DNA of 64,000 nt from Enterococcus wangshanyuanii (lineage in GTDB: Bacteria > Bacillota > Bacilli > Lactobacillales > Enterococcaceae): contig NZ_CP021876.1 of assembly GCF_002197645.1 (NCBI RefSeq), positions 62,001-126,000 of the forward strand, in the 5' to 3' direction. Position numbers and translations under genes: made by a program. The notes under the pieces are model-generated. The model made no database searches. It saw only the letters and a list, made by a program, of their open reading frames with translations, and had not been told where the DNA came from. Positions 53,808-61,471 of the stretch are shown one piece after another; the first letter of the stretch is position 1; each line of letters starts with the position of its first letter.

Positions 53808-54407
53808 TTATAAATCTAAGCTCATAACTGCAGTATCTTTGTCTTCTTGTGTGATCCCAATATAACGTAATGTCTCCCGCTGCGATGAATGGTTTAACAA
53901 CTCTTGAATGATCTCTATATGCGTTCCATTTTTATAAAGAAAGTAGCCAAACGTTTTACGCATCGAGTGACTCCCAATATTTTTCATCCCCATACTTTTT
54001 CCTGCTTTACTTAAAACATCCCAAAGTGCTTGTCGACTTAATGGACTATCATTTCCTTTTCGGCTTGGAAATAAGAAATGATCAAACTCATGATTTGCTA
54101 CCTGAGTTGGAAAGGAATCATTCACATACTCCAGGATCTGTTTTCTCAATTTATTCGAAATAATAATTGAATTATGTTTGCCGGTCTTTTGCTCTTTCAT
54201 TTCTAATCGATCTTTCGTGATCACTCGACCACGAGAGATCATCAAGACGTCTGATAATTTCAATCGACGCAAATCTGAAATCCGATAGGCCGTATTTATT
54301 CCGATCGAAAACAGCAGCACATTTCTCGGTCCCATTTTTCCTGAAGACAAAATCGCCTTCATCGCATCGATCTGCTTTTTTTCTCGAATCGGTTGGACAA
54401 TTTTCAT
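53808..54407 (-). CDS. Tyrosine recombinase (short, plasmid type)
   Basis: 199 residues, catalytic domain only. Arg I in AYRISDLRRLK, Lys in EQKTGK, His-x-x-Arg in SHSMRKTFGY, His in LNHSSQRE and nucleophile Tyr in LRYIGI. Similar to short XerC/D-like recombinases used for multimer resolution. An AATATGACT/AGTCATATT inverted repeat precedes it (54,437-54,465). Confidence 0.9.
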   Translation of the reverse strand: MKIVQPIREKKQIDAMKAILSSGKMGPRNVLLFSIGINTAYRISDLRRLKLSDVLMISRGRVITKDRLEMKEQKTGKHNSIIISNKLRKQILEYVNDSFPTQVANHEFDHFLFPSRKGNDSPLSRQALWDVLSKAGKSMGMKNIGSHSMRKTFGYFLYKNGTHIEIIQELLNHSSQRETLRYIGITQEDKDTAVMSLDL

Positions 54408-54614
54408 AAAAAATCCCTCTTTTTATTAATATGACTTAATACCATTATACTATAGTTTTAGTCATATTCAAATAAACTATAAAACAATAGACTTACTCAG
54501 ACAGTGAATAATCCTTAGAGCCACCTAACTTTAGCGGACTTAAGCGAATAAGACACAACTAGCTTGTGTCAGATTCATATAAATAATATATTTAGACTGA
54601 ATTATTATATTTTG

Positions 54615-54648
54615 CACTAGTTACTATAACACGTTATAGTAACTAGTG
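54615..54648. repeat. 34-bp perfect palindrome before the next gene (operator)
   Basis: CACTAGTTACTATAAC-AC-GTTATAGTAACTAGTG, two exact 16-bp arms. It lies between a likely -10 (TATTATAT, about 54603) and the Shine-Dalgarno AAAGGAG, so it could be an operator or a 5'-UTR hairpin. Confidence 0.75.
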
Positions 54649-54666
54649 AGAAAGGAGTTTTTTATT

Positions 54667-55647
54667 ATGTCCAACATCAAAACGATCGAAAAAGAAATTG
54701 AAAAAATCCTTATTAAAGACAAACGCTCCTGGGTTCGATTATTTGAATTAATCCGAGAAGTTGAAATAGGGACTTTATGGAAACCAGAACATCAATCATT
54801 CACGCGTTGGATCAGACACTTAGCTTATGAGTCTGGAGTAACAGAGTCATTAATTTGGAAACGAAAAAAAGCAGGAGAAATTTATTCCGATTACCAAAAG
54901 AGAGCAATAGAGAAAGGAATTGCTGTTCCAAGAATTGAAGACGTTGAAGTCAGTCCGGATAATTTTGAATTGGTCGAGAAGATTAGTCAGGGAAATAAAG
55001 AGATAAAAGACGATTTAATGGGAAAAGTCCTTCAAAAGGATCTAAAACGTTCAGATTTATTGAGTGCCTGGCGCTCGGTCAAAACAATTCGGCAAGGGGA
55101 AGAAGGAAACATCATAAAAAAGAATAGCCACTCTGAAGTTGGCCGCTCTGAAAAAGAAAAAGAACTAGCAATATCTGTTACCGATATTGCGGTTTCTTTA
55201 ACCTATAGTTCCTGGTTGAACAACTTTTCTGATCTAAACCTGGATACGCTAGTGACTCATTCATACAAAAAAGTGTATAAGCTGCTGCCTAAATTTTCCT
55301 TTTACTCTTCTTTAACTGATCGATTACATAAGATAGATTTTTTATTGATTGAAAATCATACAAGTCAGCCACATCAATTACATCTACACTCTATTGAAGT
55401 AATCCTTTCTGAAGAAGAGCTGCAACAATCTTTCAGTAGTAGACACTATCAGCCGCACATGAATTATTTGTGGATCGCCATTCCTTCATTATTAATAGAA
55501 GAAATAGGACCTAAAATATCTGAAGACTATGGATTATTGGAGATATCCGAAGAGAAACTTATTTCTGTTTGTCGAAATGCTCCTTATAACTCAGTACCTA
55601 CAAACAAATTGGATATTATTCAAGAAGGATTGATAAAAGTACTTTGA
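54667..55647 (+). CDS. Plasmid protein with N-terminal HTH-like part and nuclease-like C-terminus
   Basis: 326 residues from ATG 54667; GTG 54646 lies inside the palindrome. Residues 1-110 are helical and resemble plasmid regulators (SWVRLFELIREVEIGTLW, SFTRWIRHLAYESGVTESL). The C-terminal half carries IDFLLIENHTS, HSIEVILSEEEL and YLWIAIPSLLIEE, which fits a PD-(D/E)xK/MmcB-type fold weakly. I do not recognise a specific family. Confidence 0.6.
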   Translation: MSNIKTIEKEIEKILIKDKRSWVRLFELIREVEIGTLWKPEHQSFTRWIRHLAYESGVTESLIWKRKKAGEIYSDYQKRAIEKGIAVPRIEDVEVSPDNFELVEKISQGNKEIKDDLMGKVLQKDLKRSDLLSAWRSVKTIRQGEEGNIIKKNSHSEVGRSEKEKELAISVTDIAVSLTYSSWLNNFSDLNLDTLVTHSYKKVYKLLPKFSFYSSLTDRLHKIDFLLIENHTSQPHQLHLHSIEVILSEEELQQSFSSRHYQPHMNYLWIAIPSLLIEEIGPKISEDYGLLEISEEKLISVCRNAPYNSVPTNKLDIIQEGLIKVL

Positions 55648-55684
55648 CAATGTTTCATTCACAACAATGCTACTGCTGTAAAAT

Positions 55685-55855
55685 GATCTTGAAAAAACTA
55701 AATTGGATAAGACTTACAGCCCTGCAGAAGTTTTACGAGAGTTGGGGCTTTAATTCATGATTAATTACAGTGTAACAACCGCGAAGTCTGATTTAAACGA
55801 TCATTCTAATAACGATTTGGGTTTGTCAACTAAAGTGTGGAAGTTCTCCAAGCCA
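55685..55855 (+). pseudogene. Relic of a type II TA pair (antitoxin tail, toxin head)
   Basis: 55685-55753 encodes DLEKTKLDKTYSPAEVLREL then GL and stop, like the C-terminus of RelB/DinJ-type antitoxins. Four bases on, ATG 55757 opens MINYSVTTAKSDLNDHSNND, like the start of a RelE/ParE toxin, but it soon loses the pattern and stops. No antitoxin N-terminus is found upstream. Confidence 0.4.
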
Positions 55856-55942
55856 GACTAAATAAGAGAAACAAAAAGCTAGATTTCAACGAATCCATCC
55901 GTGTCATAAAATTGAACACGTCCAAATAAACCTACCGTATGT

Positions 55943-56971
55943 TTATGAAAGATAGATGGTATACTTTTCAATTCGAGAAGAAAAAGAGTCATTCATCCTC
56001 AACTGATTCAATACCATCGCCCAATTTTGGATATATCCGTCAGACCACTTTAGTTGAAGTTCTTTTACCCGTAAATAAAGAAGTTTTAGGAGTGCGTTTT
56101 CGTTGGAAAATGCGCCTTTTTTTGTGACCTTTCTAAAGCTGGCATTCACACTTTCCACCGCATTCGTTGTATACATGATCTTCCGAATTGCACTGCTATG
56201 ATCAAATAATTGTTCACATGAGTGAAGTTTCGTTGCCAAACATCCACAGCACCAGAATAAGTTGACCAACGAGTTTGAAACGATTCAAAGGCTGCATGAG
56301 CGGCTTTAAGAAAAGAAGCCCCATAAAATTTCTTCATGTCCTTACAGACTTCTTTATAGTCTTTACTGGGAACATAACGAAGGGCATTTCTGACAAGGTA
56401 AACAATACATCGTTGAACCACTATAGAAGGGAAAATCGCCTTCGCTCCCTCTTCAAGTCCAGAGACCCCGTCCATAGAAAGGAAAAAGACCTCTTCTACA
56501 CCACGAGCTTTGACTTTATCAAAAATCTGCATCCAATTGAGCCACAGCCCTAGAATCTCTTTGTTGCCTTTTAAAACATAGCCAAGAATAGTATACACAG
56601 CGTATTCTTTGACTCATCCCTCGAGCGTACATAGAAAGGACTTTTCCTTCAATTGCAGAAATATCTCGCGTCCTTTTGGGAATTAATTCTGGGTCAAAAG
56701 TGGCTTCACGATCTCTAGGGACTTCAATGTCGACCTCCCCAAAACTTGTTTTCAGCGTTTTATTCCTATACCCATTCCGACCTTTTGGTTCTTTAGAGTG
56801 TGGGTCATAGCCTAAGTGATTGGTTAATTCACCTTCCAACATTTTTTCAAACAATGGATCAAAGACCTCTTTGAGCGCTTCTTGCATGTCTTCTACAGAA
56901 TTAGGCTGATAGGCTTTCAAGAGGGACTCAGCGACCTTTACAGCATCAGGATGTCTCTTTTTTCGTACCAT
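55943..56971 (-). pseudogene. IS256-family transposase, internally deleted and frameshifted
   Basis: Three frames in order: MVRKKRHPDAVKVAESLLKA to MYARGMSQRI (start 56971), YAVYTILGYVLKGNKEILGL to VVQRCIVYLVRNALRYV, and IRKIMYTTNAVESVNASFRK to the end. The part between MSQRD and the YAVYTILG strand, including the first catalytic Asp region, is missing. A right end GAGTGTAAAATAAACCGTG lies near 57,063; the left end is degenerate (about 55,912). Not functional. Confidence 0.85.
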
Positions 56972-57496
56972 TTTCTACACCTCTTTCCTTTAGTTTAGAA
57001 AAAGAAAAACCGTAAAGCAACCCTTTCCTAGGATTTGGTTACTTACACGGTTTATTTTACACTCTCAAGTTGGCTATCGAAAGTTTTTCTCTTTCAATAA
57101 CTAACCTCCTTATTTCTACTCATCAGTCCAATTTGACAATGAGCCGTTAATTTTCCGCTTGCTTTTTTGTCAGTCTTCTCTCCTTAAGGTTGAGTAGAAG
57201 TATTTCTACAAAAAAAGAGAATGAAGTTACCATTCTCTTTCTCTAAGTGCTTCCTCAAGATCAATAAGAAGTCAATTGAACTATAAAACTCCACTTGATG
57301 CATGAAGTGCACATAGTTTTTTACCAGAGACAAACACTAAAAAGATTCATCATATTCTTACGTGTTATTTTCATAAAAACAACATGCAAGAACATACGCT
57401 TTCTTTTGATATCTCTTAGTGTCAAAAAATAGAATCGGTTGATCATATAAAAATACAAGTCATCGTTACAGACATTAAAAAATTTTCGATACTATG

Positions 57497-57567
57497 CTAT
57501 TTTTTCTTATATCCTAAATCTTCAAACCATTTCGCGCAATCTTTAAAGCTACTACCTTTAATATCAC
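57497..57567 (-). pseudogene. 3' end of the lipoprotein gene split by IS21
   Basis: Encodes GDIKGSSFKDCAKWFEDLGY-KKK then stop. It joins in frame to the gene at 59756-60091 once the IS and one 8-bp duplicate are removed. 57,070-57,490 shows no gene. Confidence 0.75.
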
Positions 57568-57670
57568 TGTAAATGGTCACGGTAGAATGTAGAAAAATGA
57601 TCATTTAAAAATGTAGGTTTCACTCAAATTTCTGATACGCTTTTCTCATAACTTATTAGGAGGATAACGT

Positions 57671-58891
57671 GTGAGAAAAGATATCTATGAAGGAGTGTTA
57701 TTACACATCATGAGTGAAACTAAACCAAACTATTCTCTTTTAGCCAAACAATTTAACTGTGATTACCGAACAGTGAAACGTTACTATGAAGCAGGTTTAA
57801 ACAAAGAATTACCGTTGTTACTAAATAGAAAACAAAGGGCATCTGTTATTACTGGCTTTGAAGGAATCATCGCTGATAAGCTTTCTCTTGGTTGTACGGC
57901 TGCTTCTATCTATTCCTATCTCATTAAGAAAGGATACACGGGTAGTTATCCCACTGTTCGACGACATTGCTCAAAAATACGCGCAGAAAAGATCTCTAAA
58001 GCAACTATTCGTATCGAGACAACCCCTGGATTATCTGCTCAAGTTGATTGGAAAGAAAATTTACAAATCATTTCTTCAGAAGGAAAAATAATTCACTGTA
58101 ATATTTTTCTTTACATCCTAGGATACTCCAGACTCAAGTATCTAGAAGTAACGTTTGATCGTACTCAAACAACACTATTCCGTTGTCTTACTCATGCTTT
58201 TGAACACACCGGAGGCGTTCCTCAAGAAATCTGGTTTGATAATATGAAAACAGTAGTTGATCGAAGTAAAAGCCAGTTTTCACAAGTTGTTTTTAATGAG
58301 CGTTTTCGACAGTTCTCTAAAGACGCAGGCTTTTATCCAATCGCTTGTCGTCCATTTAGACCTCAAACGAAAGGAAAAGTGGAGGCACTAGCTCGAACAA
58401 TGGATCGACTAAAAGTTTATAACTATGAAATAAAAGATAAACTTGATTTTTGTCAAATTGTTTCTGGTTTTATGCATGAGCTCAATAATGAAATTTCTCA
58501 AGCAATTCATGAGAAGCCTATTGCCCGCTGGGCAAACGAAAAGCGGAAATTGAACTCTTTTGATACACAACGTTTATTAGCGTATTCCATAGAAAAAAAT
58601 GAAATCTTGCGTAAAGTCTCGAAGGAATCAATGATTCAATTTGAAGGAAAAAAATATTCTGTTCCAGTTCATTCTATAGGTAAAAACGTCCTTCTAAAGC
58701 GTAAGAATGATCGTCTTGAAGTTTGGCTTAGTGGTGTTCAAATCCGTGCACACCCGCTAAGTAATAAACCTTTAAACTATCATAGAAACGATTATCGAGA
58801 AATCCTTCAATCTGATGTATTTAAAAACTTAGAAGACGAAGAACTCGAACGTTTCGTTGACGAAAATCTAGAAGCTTATGACGATTTATAG
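57671..58891 (+). CDS. istA: IS21-family transposase IstA
   Basis: 406 residues, GTG start behind AGGAGG. HTH (YSLLAKQFNCDYRTVKRYY), DDE core: AQVDWKENLQ, IWFDNMKTVVDR and RPFRPQTKGKVEALARTM. Cuts and joins the element ends with IstB. Confidence 0.95.
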   Translation: MRKDIYEGVLLHIMSETKPNYSLLAKQFNCDYRTVKRYYEAGLNKELPLLLNRKQRASVITGFEGIIADKLSLGCTAASIYSYLIKKGYTGSYPTVRRHCSKIRAEKISKATIRIETTPGLSAQVDWKENLQIISSEGKIIHCNIFLYILGYSRLKYLEVTFDRTQTTLFRCLTHAFEHTGGVPQEIWFDNMKTVVDRSKSQFSQVVFNERFRQFSKDAGFYPIACRPFRPQTKGKVEALARTMDRLKVYNYEIKDKLDFCQIVSGFMHELNNEISQAIHEKPIARWANEKRKLNSFDTQRLLAYSIEKNEILRKVSKESMIQFEGKKYSVPVHSIGKNVLLKRKNDRLEVWLSGVQIRAHPLSNKPLNYHRNDYREILQSDVFKNLEDEELERFVDENLEAYDDL

Positions 58892-58903
58892 GAGGAATGA
58901 ACC

Positions 58904-59668
58904 ATGTCATATCATCAATTGTTAAACCAATTAGAAGAACTTGGACTCAAAAATATGCGGGAGACCTTACCTGATTATCTAGACACGATTATTAAAGAGA
59001 ACTTGAATTTTGTCGATGCGTTTTCAGAATTGACGACAAAAGAGTTGTCCTTCCGAAAGGAAGAACGTGATAAACTCCGCCTTCAACGATCCAATCTCCC
59101 GTTTCAAAAGAAGGTAAATGACTTTGACTTCAATTTTCAACCACAGATTAATAAAAACGAGATCCTTGATCTATGTTCTCTGCGCTTTATGGATACTGCA
59201 GATAATATCTTATTTATTGGAAACAGCGGGGTTGGGAAAACCCACCTCGCAATTTCTATCGCATTAGAGGCAATGGAAAAAGAAAAATCCTGCTATTTCG
59301 CTTTAAGTAACGAACTTGTAGAAAGACTTTCCAAAGCGCACAAAAGAGGCACTCTAGAATCAATATTAAAGAAATATATAGGCTATGACATTTTGATTAT
59401 TGATGAGGTAGGCTATCTTCCCTTTTCACAAGACGGTGCGAATCTATTGTTTCAGTTAATCAACCGCCGATATGAGAAAAAATCAACGATTATTACAACG
59501 AATATCCCGTTATCTCAATGGGCTACTGTATTCAAAGATAAGAAGCTAACAAATGCGTTGATTGATCGTTTAATTCACCATTCAAAAATTATTCAGATCA
59601 ACGGAAAGTCTTATCGTATGAAAGATTACAAGGAAAATAAACAAGCAGCTTTGACTACTTCTAAATGA
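58904..59668 (+). CDS. istB: IS21-family helper ATPase IstB
   Basis: 254 residues. DnaC-like AAA+ ATPase with Walker A GNSGVGKTHLA and Walker B ILIIDEVGYLPF. Starts 12 bp after istA, RBS AGGAGG. Confidence 0.95.
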   Translation: MSYHQLLNQLEELGLKNMRETLPDYLDTIIKENLNFVDAFSELTTKELSFRKEERDKLRLQRSNLPFQKKVNDFDFNFQPQINKNEILDLCSLRFMDTADNILFIGNSGVGKTHLAISIALEAMEKEKSCYFALSNELVERLSKAHKRGTLESILKKYIGYDILIIDEVGYLPFSQDGANLLFQLINRRYEKKSTIITTNIPLSQWATVFKDKKLTNALIDRLIHHSKIIQINGKSYRMKDYKENKQAALTTSK

Positions 59669-59755
59669 CAATGGACCAAAAAACGACATTTTGAGTGATC
59701 AAAAACCTGCATTATTGAGTAATCAAAAAACTACAATTTTTTATGACCATTGACA

Positions 59756-60091
59756 AATATCACCATTTAAATCCATAGCAGGATACGTTATAGTGGTTTC
59801 TTTTTCTGTATATGTCATCTCAACTTTTAATGTAGATATCTCTGATGTTTCTTTAAATACTCTCACAATCTCTTTAGCTGATTCTTCATCTGTCACACCC
59901 AATGCCGCATTATCAAATTTGACTACATTAGAAATACCTGTGACCTTGTCTCCTTCATGTTTTACCTTAACAGATACCTCTGTTCCTATTGTAGGCGTTT
60001 GAATGAATGTTGTTGTTTCTTCTTTTTTTCCGCAACCACTTGCTATCGCCACTAAGACTATCATTGAAATTACACCTAAAAATTTTTTCAT
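59756..60091 (-). pseudogene. DUF1307-like lipoprotein gene, 3' end displaced by IS21
   Basis: Starts at ATG 60091 behind GGAGG; the ATG-like start at 60127 is not used. Signal peptide and lipobox (ISMIVLVAIASGC), then a YehR/DUF1307-type domain (VKHEGDKVTGISNVVKF, EMTYTEKETTITYPAMDLNG). The IS adds only CQWS before a stop. The missing tail, 57497-57567, is about 23 residues. Confidence 0.75.
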
Positions 60092-60193
60092 CAAATCCTC
60101 CAAATTCGTTTTTGATAGATACTTCATACAAAAATACTTACGTTCTCTCGAATAAAGTTATCTCTTCATACTTGCCTGAAACACAAAACCATA

Positions 60194-60982
60194 TTATGGT
60201 GTTTCAGAAATTGTCCATAATACTTTTCCAGTATACGCAGCCTTTGTTTTGATAGCTGAACCAGGTACATATAAGGACACTGATCCCTTTTCAATCAGGT
60301 TCGCATTTGTACCGTTTGGTGTTCCTGTTGTATCCTCTGCACCATTCACTCCAGCACTTGAACCAAACTCAACAGTAAATGTACCAAACCCTTTATCTGC
60401 ATTTTCTGTACCAATCACGTCAATTGAGTTTCCACTTTCTGACAAGGTGAATGTACTAGCATTCGCACCTAATGTCGGCCATGTAGTCGTATCTTCTACT
60501 GCACTATTAATGAATGGATTAGTATAGGTTAATGTTGCTCCACCTAATGTTTTTGTCCCTGCCGTAAATTGTTGAGTCATTTTCGCTGTTAGTTTCCAAG
60601 GCGTACGATTTTCCAAACGCTTATCTGTTACTTGTACCCAGTTACCACGTGTTCCTTTGTTTGTACCGTTCTCTTTTACAGTAACTTGTTTTGCAAAATA
60701 GTCTTGATCCGTGGTCACTGCCTTTTGTGCTCCGAAATCTAGATTTGTTACAGCATCCACAGTCAATGAACCGCCATCGGGATTCACTACAATCGGATTT
60801 TCTGGATCTACCTCTTTATCTGGATTTTCTGGATCAATCGGCGGATTGACTGTTGTATCCTCTTCGTACGTAATTGTTCCATTGCTTTCCAATGAGTTCG
60901 GAGCTGCTTGCGCTGGTGCTGCTAAACCTCCTAAGACCATTACTGTTGTTAGTGCTGCTGTACTAAATAATTTGAATTTCAT
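60194..60982 (-). CDS. WxL-domain surface protein
   Basis: 262 residues with a signal peptide (AALTTVMVLGGLAAPAQA). WxL domain: LDFGAQKAV, then TPWKLTAKM (first WxL) and a final KVLWTISETP (second). Pro/Asp/Glu-rich linker after the signal. WxL domains bind peptidoglycan without covalent linkage. Last gene of the cluster; GGAGG upstream. Confidence 0.92.
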   Translation of the reverse strand: MKFKLFSTAALTTVMVLGGLAAPAQAAPNSLESNGTITYEEDTTVNPPIDPENPDKEVDPENPIVVNPDGGSLTVDAVTNLDFGAQKAVTTDQDYFAKQVTVKENGTNKGTRGNWVQVTDKRLENRTPWKLTAKMTQQFTAGTKTLGGATLTYTNPFINSAVEDTTTWPTLGANASTFTLSESGNSIDVIGTENADKGFGTFTVEFGSSAGVNGAEDTTGTPNGTNANLIEKGSVSLYVPGSAIKTKAAYTGKVLWTISETP

Positions 60983-61114
60983 GTATATTTCCTCCTGATA
61001 AATTAATTTATATGAACTTGACCTTTAGCCAAGTAACATCTTATGTTGCTTCATTGAATTCAGAATAGACTTAAATAAAATAGATTCTAAATCCAAGATC
61101 TGTTTAATGATTAT

Positions 61115-61453
61115 TTATTGTTTTTTCCTGCGACGATAAACAAAGTAAATTGACACACCAACTATGAGCACTATTCCGCTCAAAAGCATAGACTGCTTGG
61201 CAATCTCACCCATATTAGGAATGCGTCCCACCGGCTTCTCGGATACTTCTTTACTAGGACTAGATGGACTTGAGGGATTCATTGGTTCAGTAGGTGACGT
61301 AGAAGAAGGTGTTGTCTCTTCATCATAAAAAGTAATGCCACCCTGATGTCCCAACTGCCCCCCCTCTGCTTGAGCGATTTGAGGTATTACTAGAAGGCAG
61401 ACAGCAATAGAGAACAAGAGTTTAATAATATTTCGTTTTGGTTCCTGTTTCAT
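61115..61453 (-). CDS. Small sortase-anchored protein with variant motif
   Basis: 112 residues: signal peptide, GGQLGHQGGITFYDEE segment typical of the small LPxTG protein of WxL clusters, Pro/Ser-rich stalk, IPNMGE, membrane helix and RRRKKQ tail. The sorting motif is IPNMG rather than LPxTG. RBS AAAGGAG, 18 bp after the previous gene. Confidence 0.8.
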   Translation of the reverse strand: MKQEPKRNIIKLLFSIAVCLLVIPQIAQAEGGQLGHQGGITFYDEETTPSSTSPTEPMNPSSPSSPSKEVSEKPVGRIPNMGEIAKQSMLLSGIVLIVGVSIYFVYRRRKKQ

Positions 61454-61471
61454 TTATTTGCTCCTTTCTGC

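Larger units (their letters stand above)
57568..59755 (+). mobile_element. IS21-family insertion sequence
   Basis: About 2,188 bp, ends TGTAAATGGTCA and (inverse) TGTCAATGGTCA with further multiple-repeat similarity inside. Flanked by an 8-bp duplication AATATCAC (57560-57567 and 59756-59763). istA and istB intact. Confidence 0.92.
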
